From positions 38,467 through 102,466 of the forward strand of contig NZ_AEEA01000007.1 in NCBI RefSeq assembly GCF_000297095.1: DNA of 64,000 nucleotides, in the 5' to 3' direction. A program made the translations under genes and the position numbers. The notes under the pieces are model-generated. The model ran no database searches. It was given only the letters and a program-made list of their open reading frames with translations, and had not been told where the DNA came from. Of the stretch, positions 32,360-41,217 are shown in pieces. The stretch comes from Treponema primitia ZAS-1 (lineage in GTDB: Bacteria; Spirochaetota; Spirochaetia; Treponematales; Breznakiellaceae). Numbering within the stretch: position 1 is the stretch's first letter; every line of letters begins with the position of its first letter.

Positions 32360-33184
32360 ATGACGAAAAGATTCTACACGCCCTTATTCGACTTTATCTT
32401 CAAACTTATTTTTGGGGACCAGCGGAACATCGCTGTTCTAACCGCGCTCCTCGCCGCCGCCCTGGATCTGCCGGAGGTGGAATTTGATCATCTGACCATC
32501 ATTGACCCCTTCCTAAAACGAGAGTTTGAGGGTGACAAGATGGGTATCCTCGATGTAAAGGTCCACACCCAATCGGGCGCGGTGATCAATGTGGAAATGC
32601 AGGTCGAAACCAACCAGGAATTACGGAAACGCATTGTCATTTCGACCGCCAAGATGCTCACCGAACAGATCAAGCGGTGGGACGAGTACAATCAGGCTGA
32701 ACGGGTGGTCAGTATCGTAATTTGCGGGGGCATATTGATTCCTGAGGAGGCAGGTTACTATAATAGGTATAGTATCCGCAATGCGCAGTCCGGCGCTGAG
32801 TTTACGGATCTAATAGAAATTAATGTTCTGGAATTGGGGAAATTGCCCAAGGAATCGGATGGTGGACGTTTGTTCAACTGGGGGCAGTTTTTCAAAGCCC
32901 AAAACCCGGAGGAGTTGGCCATGATAGCGGAAAAAGATCCGGCGATTAAGCAAGCGGTTGCGTTGGTGATGGAACTAAACGATGACGAGCGGGCCAGGCT
33001 GATAGCCGATGCCCAGTGGAAACAGCGTATGGACCAGGCGGGCCGGGAACGACAAAGCTATAGGGAAGGCACGGAAGAAGGCCGGAACGAGGTTTTGGAA
33101 CTCATGGAACAGGGTTTTACCTTGGAACAGATTAAGGAAAAGCTTTCCGGCGGCCGGTGGCCTCCGAAATCCTATACCAAATAA
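32360..33184 (+). CDS. Rpn/PD-(D/E)XK nuclease-family putative transposase
   Basis: The 274-residue protein begins FYTPLFDFIFKLIFGDQRNIAVLTALLAAALDLPE, the hallmark of the Rpn (recombination-promoting nuclease) family. The nuclease core follows: FEGDKMGILDVKVHTQSGAVINVEMQVE with the Asp and Glu-x-Gln residues. The C-terminal third is helical and charged, ending with EQIKEKLSGGRWPPKSYTK. GGAGG lies 6 bases before the ATG. Proteins of this kind are often multicopy and linked to mobile DNA, but no terminal repeats flank this gene. Its 3' end overlaps the converging MATE gene by 53 bases. Confidence 0.88.
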   Translation: MTKRFYTPLFDFIFKLIFGDQRNIAVLTALLAAALDLPEVEFDHLTIIDPFLKREFEGDKMGILDVKVHTQSGAVINVEMQVETNQELRKRIVISTAKMLTEQIKRWDEYNQAERVVSIVICGGILIPEEAGYYNRYSIRNAQSGAEFTDLIEINVLELGKLPKESDGGRLFNWGQFFKAQNPEELAMIAEKDPAIKQAVALVMELNDDERARLIADAQWKQRMDQAGRERQSYREGTEEGRNEVLELMEQGFTLEQIKEKLSGGRWPPKSYTK

Positions 33185-34487
33185 AAAGACCGGCGCACCG
33201 TAACACGTCTCCGGCGGCAACACCTGCCCAAGCGCCATAAATGCCGAGGGAGCTTCGGGAGAGCGTAAACGCCAAAACCGGTTTCATCACATTGGATGCG
33301 ATGCTCACCACCGAAGGCGGGATGGTTTTGCCCTTGCCTTTAAAGGTTCCCGATAAAACCGCTTCAATGTTCATGGGTATCTGCGCTACCGCAAAAATCC
33401 AAAGGTACTGTTTGCCCAGTTCCGCAATTTCCGGGTTGGGCAGAAATAGTAAGAAAGCATATTTCCCCGCGGTAAGGAAAAAAACGACAATCAATGTGCC
33501 CCAGGCTGCCATCATCCCAAGGGAAAGTTTTACCGCCCGGGCAATGCGCTCAGTTTTTCCCGCGCCGTAATTCTGCCCGACAAAGGCGACCAGGGCGGAA
33601 CCAAAACCGCCGCCGATGAGCCATGACAGCGATTCTATCTGGCTGCCGATTTTTCCGACGGCAAACACCGCAGGGCCAAACCTCGCCTCTATCCGTTGGC
33701 TCAGCATGGACAAAAAACAGAAAAACAAACTTTCAAGGCCAATGGGGACCGACCATTTGAGTATCCGTGCTATTTTTTTCCTGTCCGGTTTGAAACGGAA
33801 ACGGAAGGTGTCAAAGGGACGACTTTTAAACCGCTTAATGGCAATAAGCATAAGGACACAAACCAGGCTTTGCGCAAAGATGGTGGCATAGGCTGCACCG
33901 CGTATGCCCAGACCAAGGGTCAATATGCACAGCGGGTCAAGCACAACGTTGCAGGCTAAACCGATGCTGTTGATCACAAAGGGCACCCGGGAATTGCCCG
34001 CCGCATTAAATGCGCCGCTCAGGACACCGGAAATAAAGGCGGGAATGATGCCGAAACCCACAATGCGCAGGTACGCCGCCGCATCGTCCAATACTACGGC
34101 CTCTCCAATGGGAAAAAACGACGCCAGTAGTTTTGGAATAAAAATAAAAGCGCCGCCGCAAAAGACGCCCAACAAGAAATTGATAAGCAGGGCATTCCGC
34201 AAAAAATCAATGGCGCCGTTTTTGTCCCCCCTGCCAAGGCTTTGGGCAACCCCTATTTCCGCACCCATGCGCCCGATAAGGAGAAAGCCCATGGAAAGCC
34301 ACATGTACATCCCCGCAGCCCCGCTGGCCGCAACCGAAAAACTCCCCAGCCTGCCCAGCCAAAACATATCGGTTAGGTTATAGGCCATTTGGAGAAATTG
34401 GGTTCCCATAATAGGAGCCGCCACCAGGATGATTTTTTTAACGATGCTTCCTTCGGTAAGGTCGAAGCTGCCCTTGAAGTTCTCCAT
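33132..34487 (-). CDS. MATE-family multidrug/cation efflux protein
   Basis: The 451-residue protein has 12 hydrophobic helices in two homologous halves. It begins MENFKGSFDLTEGSIVKKIILVAAPIMGTQFLQMAYNLTDMFWLGRLG, with VAFVGQNYGAGKTERIARA marking the second half. MATE proteins export drugs or metabolites in exchange for H+ or Na+. The 3' end overlaps the Rpn gene tail-to-tail by 53 bases. It lies 33 bases downstream of the CPBP protease gene on the same strand. Confidence 0.92.
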   Translation of the reverse strand: MENFKGSFDLTEGSIVKKIILVAAPIMGTQFLQMAYNLTDMFWLGRLGSFSVAASGAAGMYMWLSMGFLLIGRMGAEIGVAQSLGRGDKNGAIDFLRNALLINFLLGVFCGGAFIFIPKLLASFFPIGEAVVLDDAAAYLRIVGFGIIPAFISGVLSGAFNAAGNSRVPFVINSIGLACNVVLDPLCILTLGLGIRGAAYATIFAQSLVCVLMLIAIKRFKSRPFDTFRFRFKPDRKKIARILKWSVPIGLESLFFCFLSMLSQRIEARFGPAVFAVGKIGSQIESLSWLIGGGFGSALVAFVGQNYGAGKTERIARAVKLSLGMMAAWGTLIVVFFLTAGKYAFLLFLPNPEIAELGKQYLWIFAVAQIPMNIEAVLSGTFKGKGKTIPPSVVSIASNVMKPVLAFTLSRSSLGIYGAWAGVAAGDVLRCAGLFIWYRISEATGRRKAFP

Positions 34488-34520
34488 GGATGATTTAACC
34501 GATAGTCATGGTATCAGAAT

Positions 34521-35201
34521 TCATCCGCCTGTGATACCCGCCATGACATACACAAAAATATTGTAGGCGCCGTGGGCCCAGGCTATGCCATGGAGGCTTC
34601 GACGGCGGGAAAATATAAAGAAAAGCAGTAATCCTGCGAGAAGGGCGTTCAGGGCGCCCAGGGGGCCTTCGTAGACATGACAGAGGGCAAAAAGGATGCT
34701 TGAAACGATCATGGCCTTTACCGGACCGATGCCGCCCTGCTTGAACCGGGTGAACAGGTAAAACCGGAAGTAGCTTTCCTCCAGATAGCCGGTGCTGAGG
34801 CAGGAGAGGATCATAACCAGAAAGGCAGCCAATCCTTGGGGAACGCCGATGTCGGGGGCCGAGACAGGGGCCGGGAAAAGCGTACCCGCCAGGGAAACCA
34901 GGGCGCCCAGGACCAGGAGACAGGGAAGGGCAAAAAAGACGGTGACCAGGTCCCGGGGGCGGGGACGGAGATCGGAAAGGGACGAAAATAGACGGCCGGT
35001 ATGGAGGAGCAGATACCAAATAAGGGCCAGGGAAGAGATGTTATAGGTAAAAATGCGGGCAAGTTCCTGGTTTATCGAAAAAGCGTAGGCCGCGGTATCG
35101 GGGGAAGAAAAGACCCAGGAAGGGAGGAAGAGGACCCAATAGAGGATGAAAGGTTCAATATATGCGGCTGCGTTATACGTTCCCCACGCTCCTTTTGACA
35201 T
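34521..35201 (-). CDS. CPBP-family intramembrane metalloprotease
   Basis: From the ATG at 35201 (AGGAG upstream) the protein has 226 residues; an earlier Met would lie inside the divergent gene's promoter. It is a multi-helix membrane protein with the motifs GYLEESYFRFYLF (EExxxR) and SILFALCHVYEG (FxxxH), and a third His near AWAHGAYNIF. These are the zinc-site motifs of CAAX/CPBP proteases. Roles include protein processing and immunity to peptides. It lies upstream of the MATE gene, perhaps cotranscribed. Confidence 0.88.
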   Translation of the reverse strand: MSKGAWGTYNAAAYIEPFILYWVLFLPSWVFSSPDTAAYAFSINQELARIFTYNISSLALIWYLLLHTGRLFSSLSDLRPRPRDLVTVFFALPCLLVLGALVSLAGTLFPAPVSAPDIGVPQGLAAFLVMILSCLSTGYLEESYFRFYLFTRFKQGGIGPVKAMIVSSILFALCHVYEGPLGALNALLAGLLLFFIFSRRRSLHGIAWAHGAYNIFVYVMAGITGG

Positions 35202-35223
35202 GTCTGCCCGGCTCCTGTATAGT
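35195..35223 (+). promoter_or_regulatory. Consensus sigma70 promoter of the PilZ gene
   Basis: TTGACA (35195-35200), 17 bases, TATAGT (35218-35223). The -35 box overlaps the start codon of the divergent CPBP gene, so strong use of this promoter could interfere with that gene. Confidence 0.8.
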
Positions 35224-35253
35224 GTATTGTAATTAAAACAGGGGAAATGGGAA

Positions 35254-36273
35254 ATGGGTTTATACATACTAATGGGCATAGTGCCGGTTTTGGCTATCCT
35301 GGTACTTATTCTGCATCGCCCTCAGGAGGCAAAAAAGGGATCCCGGAGATCGCGAACACAGTTTTACGGCAAGGGAAAGGCGGCGGGATTTTCTTTTAAG
35401 GAGATCAATATCCTCAAGAATATTGCTATCCAAGCCATGATGGGGGATTATACCCTCCTTTTTCAGTCCCCGGCGCAAATGGATACGTGTATCCGTACCC
35501 TGGCACGGACCATGCGGGTTAGTGGGGATGAGGACCCGGCAAAACAGGATTTCCTGGCAAGGCTCTATGAATACCGGAAAAAAATCGAAATGGAGGGAAC
35601 AAAACAGGGGATCACCAGTTCCCGGGAAATATCGGAAGGTCAGAATTTACGGATAGTGATCAACAATTCTGCGATGTACCAGGCCAGGGTTATAAGAAAC
35701 AGTTACCAATATATCCTTATAACCCGGCCTGCCAATCCGAAGATAAGGACCTCCATCTCCTGGACAGGGCAGAAGCTTTCCATCTATTTCTGGAAGGAAG
35801 GGGATGCGGGATACGTGTTTGACTGCGATGTGCTGGATGAAGTATTTACCAATGGCACCATGGCGCTCCAGATAAGCCATTCCGATTCCCTTTTCAGAAC
35901 CCAAAAAAGAAAATCCATCCGGCTAAAGACCCATAAATCATCCTTTCTCTACATTCTTAACGGTAAGGAGGGCTCCCATAAGCTCGAGACAGTGCCGGGA
36001 CTGAAGTGTATTGTGGAGGATCTTTCCGATACGGGCTGCTCGGTAACCATTGGCGGGAAGGCGAACAAGGGTATGCGGGTTAAACTCCAGTTTGTGCTCG
36101 ATAAAAAGGCATCAAGCATGAGCGGTACCGTCCGGTCCGTGGAGTATAACGACGAAACCAACCGTTCCCTACTCCACATTGAGGCGGACCCCCTGAAACA
36201 GGAACTGAAAAACTCCATATTTGGAGAGGTGTTCGGTATGAATCCGGGGGACGATAATTTTCTTTCCAAGTAA
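35254..36273 (+). CDS. Membrane-anchored PilZ-domain c-di-GMP effector
   Basis: The 339-residue protein has one N-terminal membrane helix (4-20) and a basic juxtamembrane segment. A flagellar-brake-like region spans about 120-210. The PilZ domain follows with RKSIR (Arg219 to Arg223, the RxxxR motif) and DLSDTG (256-261, the D/NxSxxG motif), both needed to bind cyclic di-GMP. YcgR/PlzA-like proteins slow motility or alter behaviour in response to c-di-GMP. Being close to the rod genes fits such a role. AGGGG lies before the ATG. The last codons form part of the repeated AAGTAAAGCAAAATA sequence. Confidence 0.88.
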   Translation: MGLYILMGIVPVLAILVLILHRPQEAKKGSRRSRTQFYGKGKAAGFSFKEINILKNIAIQAMMGDYTLLFQSPAQMDTCIRTLARTMRVSGDEDPAKQDFLARLYEYRKKIEMEGTKQGITSSREISEGQNLRIVINNSAMYQARVIRNSYQYILITRPANPKIRTSISWTGQKLSIYFWKEGDAGYVFDCDVLDEVFTNGTMALQISHSDSLFRTQKRKSIRLKTHKSSFLYILNGKEGSHKLETVPGLKCIVEDLSDTGCSVTIGGKANKGMRVKLQFVLDKKASSMSGTVRSVEYNDETNRSLLHIEADPLKQELKNSIFGEVFGMNPGDDNFLSK

Positions 36274-36282
36274 AGCAAAATA
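36268..36282 (+). repeat. 15-bp direct repeat shared with the Rpn leader (copy 2)
   Basis: AAGTAAAGCAAAATA is identical to 32311-32325 and here contains the TAA stop of the PilZ gene. A 10-base version with the same AAG-TAA stop context occurs at 62931-62940. Confidence 0.6.
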
Positions 36283-36316
36283 CTCCAGGGAAGCATACAA
36301 GGGGCAGGAGTGATCT

Positions 36317-37813
36317 ATTAAAACTAAATTAACACCCGTTCTTTGGGCTTCCCTGGGGGCTGCCCTAAGCTATTACACTTTGCCGGGAATCCGGGACCCC
36401 TTCCGTGCCCGCTTCATCCTTGGCCTGTCGATTTTTCTCATCGCCCTGGTCTCCCTCAGCCGGGTCTTAGCTCAGGCTGGGATCCAGCGCCGGCTTCTCG
36501 CCCTTAGCGCGGGGCTCATCCTGGGGATTGCCGCCGCCGCCTCCCTGGAGGGCCCTCCGCAGCTGGGGCTGCCCGGGGAAGCGGTTCGGGGTATCAGCGG
36601 CGTTATGGGGGAGGATCCCCGGGAATCAAGCGGCGGCCAAGGCGCCCGTAGGGCGGCAGGGATGGGTTACCTTGAACTACGGGGCGTTACCGGCGCCGGG
36701 GGACTACGCGCCACCGCCCGGGGCCGGGTTCTGGTCTTTTTCCCCCCCGAAGCCCTGCCCCGTTTACGGGAATTCGGCCGGGGCGCCGAGGTCCTTGTGG
36801 AGGGGGCTTTCGCCGGGGGGACCGGCGGCTTTAACGGAGCTTCGCCCATGTTCCGGGCAAAGGCGGTTCACATCGTAGGGCCCGCTCCGGCCTGGGAACA
36901 GCTGCGTACCGGGATACGGCTGGCCATCCTGGATAAACTGAAACCCCATATATGGGGCGGCTTGGGCGCCGCGCTGCTGCTGGGGGTGAAGGATAACCTG
37001 GATAGCGAACTTGCAAAGAAGTACCAATTTGCGGGATGCTCCCATGTATTGGCCCTATCGGGGATGCACCTGGCCATAGTCGCGGCCATCACCGCCTTCT
37101 TCCTCCGTAAACCCCTGGGGCTCAAGCTATCGTCTATCACCGGAGCGGCTTTTATCCTGCTCTATGTAGCCCTCATCGGCGCCCAGCCCTCCCTGGAGCG
37201 GGCCGCCATCATGTATCTCCTTGGGGCGGCGGTGGTCCTGGGCTTCCTTCCCCGACAACCGCGGACCAGCGGTCCAATATCCTTGCTCGCCATGGCCTTC
37301 CTGATCCAGATTGTCCTCCGGCCTTCCTCTGGTACCAGCCTCTCTTTCATCCTGTCCTACCTGGCCCTGGCGGGGATACTTACGGTGGGTGAATTCTTCC
37401 ACGGAATCCTCCGGGGGAGGCTGCCGGAATTACTGGCCTCGCCCCTGGCTGCATCCCTGGGGGCATACCTGGCAACCGCCGCGGTGGTTGCCGCCGGCTT
37501 CGGCATAATCAGGCCGGTGGGGCTGCTGGCGGGGCTTGTCATCGTTCCCCTTACCACCGTATTTATGGTAGGTGCCATGGCTGCCCTGGCCCTCAGCTTC
37601 ATCTCCCCTTTTCTCACCGGGATTGCCGGTATGGGGCTCACCCTGTTCTATTCCCTTTTGGACCATACGGTCACCCTGGCCGCCCGGGTCCCCGGCCTTG
37701 CCGCAAACGGCTGGGGGCGGGAACTTTTCCTGTCCTTCCTGGTTGTCGTCCTCTGCATCTTCCCGGGGCGTCCCTATAGCATAAGGAGACAAAGCCTTGC
37801 CCCCTTCAATTAA
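36317..37813 (+). CDS. comEC: ComEC/Rec2-type DNA uptake channel lacking the metallo-beta-lactamase domain, apparent ATT start
   Basis: The frame opens only after a TGA at 36311. An ATT at 36317 has GGAG exactly 6 bases upstream and yields MKTKLTPVLWASLGAALSYYTLPG, a natural membrane N-terminus. The next possible start (TTG 36380) has no ribosome site and removes the first helix. The 498-residue product has the ComEC competence domain (KYQFAGCSHVLALSGMHLAIVAAITAFFL, IGAQPSLERAAIMYLLG) and an OB-like region before it. Full ComEC proteins are about 750 residues; the C-terminal nuclease-like domain is absent. The family imports single-stranded DNA. The stop overlaps rsmA by 17 bases. Confidence 0.85.
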   Translation: MKTKLTPVLWASLGAALSYYTLPGIRDPFRARFILGLSIFLIALVSLSRVLAQAGIQRRLLALSAGLILGIAAAASLEGPPQLGLPGEAVRGISGVMGEDPRESSGGQGARRAAGMGYLELRGVTGAGGLRATARGRVLVFFPPEALPRLREFGRGAEVLVEGAFAGGTGGFNGASPMFRAKAVHIVGPAPAWEQLRTGIRLAILDKLKPHIWGGLGAALLLGVKDNLDSELAKKYQFAGCSHVLALSGMHLAIVAAITAFFLRKPLGLKLSSITGAAFILLYVALIGAQPSLERAAIMYLLGAAVVLGFLPRQPRTSGPISLLAMAFLIQIVLRPSSGTSLSFILSYLALAGILTVGEFFHGILRGRLPELLASPLAASLGAYLATAAVVAAGFGIIRPVGLLAGLVIVPLTTVFMVGAMAALALSFISPFLTGIAGMGLTLFYSLLDHTVTLAARVPGLAANGWGRELFLSFLVVVLCIFPGRPYSIRRQSLAPFN

Positions 37814-38699
37814 TTACGATTCCCCCCAGGCGCTCCGTTCCTATCTGGACGGAAAGGGCCTGGGGATGCGCAAACAATTCGGCCAGAATTTTCTTATAAA
37901 CGGCGACGCCCGGCGCAGGCTCCTGGACGCCCTGGAACTGCAGCCCGGGGAACGGGTCTGGGAAGTGGGTCCCGGCTTAGGGGCCATGACCATAGGGCTC
38001 CTGGAACGGGGCGCCCTGGTCAGCGCCTTTGAGATTGACCGGGGCTTCATCACCGCCTTGGAGGAATTTTTCGGCGATAATCCCGGTTTCACCCTGATCC
38101 CCGGGGATGCGCTCAAGACCTGGCCCGCAGTCTGGGCCAATACGGGGAACCCTGGATATTTTCTGGGAAACCTCCCCTACAACATCGCCGCAACCCTCCT
38201 TGCCGACTTTATCGAGAAAAACTGTTTTTTTAAGCGTATGGTGGTCACCGTCCAGCGGGAGGTTGCCCGGCGCATGGCGGCCAAACCGGGATCCGCGGAC
38301 TACTCATCCCTTTCGGTACTCTGCGCCTCCGTCTATACCGTCCATCCCCTGATGGTCCTCAAGGGCGCCTCCTTCTACCCCGCTCCAAAGGTCGATTCCC
38401 AGGGTCTCCGTTTAGAGCTCCGTAGGGATATCGATCCCGCCGCCTATCCTCCTTGTTTTAGGCCCCTGGTACGCAGCCTGTTTTCCGCCCGGCGAAAAAC
38501 GGTTAAAAACAACCTGCAAAGTTTTCTCCATTCCGGTATACTCCATAAGGAGGGGCCGCATTTTGCAGCGAAAGGGCAGGACCTGAGTCCGGAGCTGCTT
38601 GAAAAGGCCGGTATAGATCCCAATGAACGGGCGGAAAACCTGGGGATAAGCGAATTTTTAGCCCTGGCCAGGGAGCTGGAAAATTTGGGGGAACACTAA
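37797..38699 (+). CDS. rsmA: 16S rRNA dimethyladenosine transferase RsmA (KsgA)
   Basis: The 300-residue protein starts at TTG with AGGAGA 8 bases upstream. It carries FGQNFLINGDARRRLLDAL, the SAM motif VGPGLGAMT, the EID acidic motif and the catalytic NLPYNIA. It dimethylates two adenines near the 3' end of 16S rRNA during small-subunit maturation. The C-terminal FSARRKTVKNNLQSF is typical. It overlaps comEC by 17 bases. Confidence 0.95.
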   Translation: MPPSINYDSPQALRSYLDGKGLGMRKQFGQNFLINGDARRRLLDALELQPGERVWEVGPGLGAMTIGLLERGALVSAFEIDRGFITALEEFFGDNPGFTLIPGDALKTWPAVWANTGNPGYFLGNLPYNIAATLLADFIEKNCFFKRMVVTVQREVARRMAAKPGSADYSSLSVLCASVYTVHPLMVLKGASFYPAPKVDSQGLRLELRRDIDPAAYPPCFRPLVRSLFSARRKTVKNNLQSFLHSGILHKEGPHFAAKGQDLSPELLEKAGIDPNERAENLGISEFLALARELENLGEH

Positions 38700-38707
38700 G
38701 GGTAAGC

Positions 38708-39406
38708 ATGGGAATTTCAGAGGCGGTTGAAACTATACAGGAACGCATAGACAGGGCTTGCGTACGGTCGGGCAGGAAACCGGAGGATGTACGCCTTATG
38801 GGGGTGTCGAAATTTCACGGGTTACCTGCTATCGAAGAAGCCTGGAGCGCCGGAATTCGTCTGTTTGGGGAGAGTCGGGTTCAGGAGGCGGTTTCAAAAT
38901 TTCCGGATTTTAAGGCCGCTCACCCGGGGACGGAGATCCACATGATAGGTTCCCTCCAGCGCAATAAGGCCAAGATCGCTGCCGGCGATTTTTTCGACGC
39001 AGTCCAGTCCGTGGACCGGGACGAACTTATCACCACCCTTGGAGCCTTGACGGGGGACCGGAAAAATCCTTTAATAATCCTGTTAGAATATCACACCGCC
39101 GAGGACTCCAAATCCGGGTACCCCGATTTGGACAGCCTGTTCCGGGCTGCGGAAAGGGCTCTGGAATTTCCGGGTCTCGCGCTCCGGGGGCTTATGACCA
39201 TGGCCCCCCTTACGGGGGAAGAAGCCCCTATCCGGGCCTCCTTTAAGGCCGTGGTTTCCGCCCGGGATGCATTGGCTATTCGTTTTCCCGCCAATGACTG
39301 GTCCTGCCTTTCCATGGGCATGTCCGGGGATTTTGAGATTGCCATAGAGGAGGGTTCCACCCTGATCAGAATAGGAACCGCCATATTCGGAGAGCGGAAT
39401 CCATGA
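38708..39406 (+). CDS. PLP homeostasis protein, YggS/PROSC family
   Basis: The 232-residue protein binds pyridoxal phosphate on the Lys of LMGVSKFHGLPAIEEAWSAGIRLFGESRVQEA. The later motifs are HMIGSLQRNKAK, SVDRDELI, GLMTMAPLTGEE and LSMGMSGDFEIAIEEGSTLIRIGTAIFG. It is a single-domain alanine-racemase-like barrel that buffers PLP rather than a known catalyst. AAGGG lies before the ATG. The stop overlaps the next gene (ATGA). Confidence 0.93.
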   Translation: MGISEAVETIQERIDRACVRSGRKPEDVRLMGVSKFHGLPAIEEAWSAGIRLFGESRVQEAVSKFPDFKAAHPGTEIHMIGSLQRNKAKIAAGDFFDAVQSVDRDELITTLGALTGDRKNPLIILLEYHTAEDSKSGYPDLDSLFRAAERALEFPGLALRGLMTMAPLTGEEAPIRASFKAVVSARDALAIRFPANDWSCLSMGMSGDFEIAIEEGSTLIRIGTAIFGERNP

Positions 39407-39927
39407 TCCCCCCAAAAGCTCTTTCAATCGTTTTACTTTTCATCATCCTCTGTACCCAGGGCCTCCCCGCGCAAGCGGTATCCACAAAGGAAGCCGTTTC
39501 TTCAAACAAATACGAAAAGGAAAAACCCGAATTCCCCCGCTGGGTCCGGGATCTCCGGCGGGCGGAAATTATTGCCTTCGGATCCTTTCCCTTCATGATG
39601 TTTCTCAGCAACTTTTCGGTAGATAGCTACCGCGCCTCCAACCATGATTGGGACAGCCGGTATATGCCCTGGCCATTTAAAGGCGCCGGCGCCGTTGACA
39701 TGACCACCGATGAACACGTACTAACCCTTAGCGCCGCCATAGTCGGTTCCCTGGCAATTGCCCTGGCGGATCATCTGATTTTCCGGTTTAAACGGGAAAA
39801 GGCAGAACGGCGGGAGCAGCAACTGCCCGAGGGAGATCTGATCATACTCCGCAAACCCTGGCCCCTTGAAGATACCCCGGCCGGCGGCGAAGCGGCATCC
39901 CCGGATAAGGCCCCCAGTACCCCCTGA
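39403..39927 (+). CDS. Exported or membrane protein, unknown function
   Basis: The 174-residue protein has a signal peptide (ALSIVLLFIILCTQGLPAQA) and two further hydrophobic segments (AEIIAFGSFPFMMFLSNF and VLTLSAAIVGSLAIALADHLIF). Between them is a Trp/Tyr-rich stretch (NHDWDSRYMPWPFKGAG). The C-terminus is charged and Pro-rich. It overlaps yggS by 4 bases and the pseudouridine synthase by one, so it is an operon member. I do not recognise a family. Confidence 0.78.
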   Translation: MIPPKALSIVLLFIILCTQGLPAQAVSTKEAVSSNKYEKEKPEFPRWVRDLRRAEIIAFGSFPFMMFLSNFSVDSYRASNHDWDSRYMPWPFKGAGAVDMTTDEHVLTLSAAIVGSLAIALADHLIFRFKREKAERREQQLPEGDLIILRKPWPLEDTPAGGEAASPDKAPSTP

Positions 39928-40856
39928 TGCCCGATTATTCCTGTACCGTGAAGGACGGTTTAAGCGAGGAACTCCAACCAGGAGCCCCAGGACTCCGGCT
40001 TGACCGTTACGTAGCGGAGGAACTCAAACTCCTCACCCGTTCCCAGCTTAAAACGAAGCTGCTCAGCGCACGGCTAAACGGAAAGCCGGTTAAGCTATCC
40101 CGGCCCGTAAAGCCCGGGGATCTGCTGGAACTTTCCTGGGCGGAACCGCCGCCCTTGAACCTCATCCCCGAAGATATTCCCCTTACCATATTGTACGAAG
40201 ATGAGCGGGTGGTGGTGATCGACAAAGCCCAGGGTATGGTGGTCCACCCCGGCGCAGGGAACCGTACCGGTACCATGGCCAACGCCCTGCTCTTCCGCCA
40301 TTATAGCCTTGCGGGCGCCGGCTTTCGCCCGGGCATAGTTCACCGCCTGGACAAGGACACCTCCGGGGTGATCATCGCCGCCTACGATGATGAGGCCCTG
40401 GCGTTTCTGGCGGACCAGTTCAAAGAACGGCGCGTAAAAAAAACCTACGGGGCCATAGTCCTGGGAACCCCCCGGGAAAAAGCGGGGATCATCGAAACCC
40501 GGATAGTCCGTGACAGCCGGGATCGCAAACGCTTCACCGTTTCCCCGGACCGGGGTAAACCCGCCCTAACCCGCTACCGGGTGATCCGTTCCTGGGGCGC
40601 CTACTCGCTGCTCCTCCTCCAGCCCCGGACCGGCCGCACCCACCAACTCCGGGTCCACCTCCGCCACCTGGGCCACCCCATCCTCGGCGACCCCATCTAC
40701 GGCGCTCCGGTAATTTCAACGCAGGACAAACGCTTCCTCCACGCCACACTGATGCTGCACGCACGGACCCTCGCAATAACGCTGCCGGGACAGGATACGC
40801 CGAGTATTTTTAAAGCGCCGCTGCCGGAACGGTTCCGGGAGTTTATCCGGGGTTAG
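39927..40856 (+). CDS. RluD-type 23S rRNA pseudouridine synthase
   Basis: The 309-residue protein has an N-terminal S4 RNA-binding domain (RLDRYVAEELKLLTRSQLKTKLLSARLNGKPVKLSRPVKPGD) and the RluA/RluC/RluD catalytic domain. The catalytic Asp lies in IVHRLDKDTSGVIIAA, with LQPRTGRTHQLRVHLRHLGHPILGDPIYG as the later motif. It converts uridines in 23S rRNA to pseudouridine. The start overlaps the previous stop (TGATG). RluD and RluC cannot be told apart from this sequence. Confidence 0.93.
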   Translation: MPDYSCTVKDGLSEELQPGAPGLRLDRYVAEELKLLTRSQLKTKLLSARLNGKPVKLSRPVKPGDLLELSWAEPPPLNLIPEDIPLTILYEDERVVVIDKAQGMVVHPGAGNRTGTMANALLFRHYSLAGAGFRPGIVHRLDKDTSGVIIAAYDDEALAFLADQFKERRVKKTYGAIVLGTPREKAGIIETRIVRDSRDRKRFTVSPDRGKPALTRYRVIRSWGAYSLLLLQPRTGRTHQLRVHLRHLGHPILGDPIYGAPVISTQDKRFLHATLMLHARTLAITLPGQDTPSIFKAPLPERFREFIRG

Positions 40857-41217
40857 TACTGAGTATTTTTATACGTTTATAGTTTTTTTGCTCCCACTGT
40901 TAATAATTATACAATTTTTTAGAAAATAACAAATAAACTCCGTTGTAAAAAATCAGTAAATTTATTTTTATTTTTATTGTTGATTATTTTAGTTATGATT
41001 AGTACATTTACTATACACTTATCAGGTATCTATTTTAGTATTCCTGTTGATAGCAAGTAAACATGGCTTTTGTATCATCCTACACCAGTTAAAGGGCTTG
41101 ACAAAGAATCTGTTTTTTCCATTCGACAAAAAATATTGAAATATATATCAAATCTATTTTAGGTGTAAGAGTCCGGTTACAAAAGAAATCATTTTCCGGA
41201 TTTTACAAGAGGTTTAT
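40857..41217. other. AT-rich non-coding gap of 361 bases
   Basis: The stretch is far more AT-rich than its surroundings. I see no convincing frame, RNA gene or terminator. A TTGACA occurs at 41098-41103 but no -10 box is well spaced from it. It may include the distant promoter of the RCC1 lipoprotein gene. Confidence 0.6.

Noticed and set aside
32360..33184. Complete insertion sequence around the Rpn gene
   Set aside because: No terminal inverted repeats or target duplication can be seen; the gene is listed only as a transposase-like nuclease.
40534..40776. Gly/Arg-rich minus-strand frame inside the RluD-type gene
   Set aside because: A shadow of the GC-rich coding strand with no start signal.
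41098..41150. Promoter with TTGACA before the RCC1 lipoprotein gene
   Set aside because: No -10 box at 16-18 bases; the downstream AT-rich sequence offers several weak matches only.
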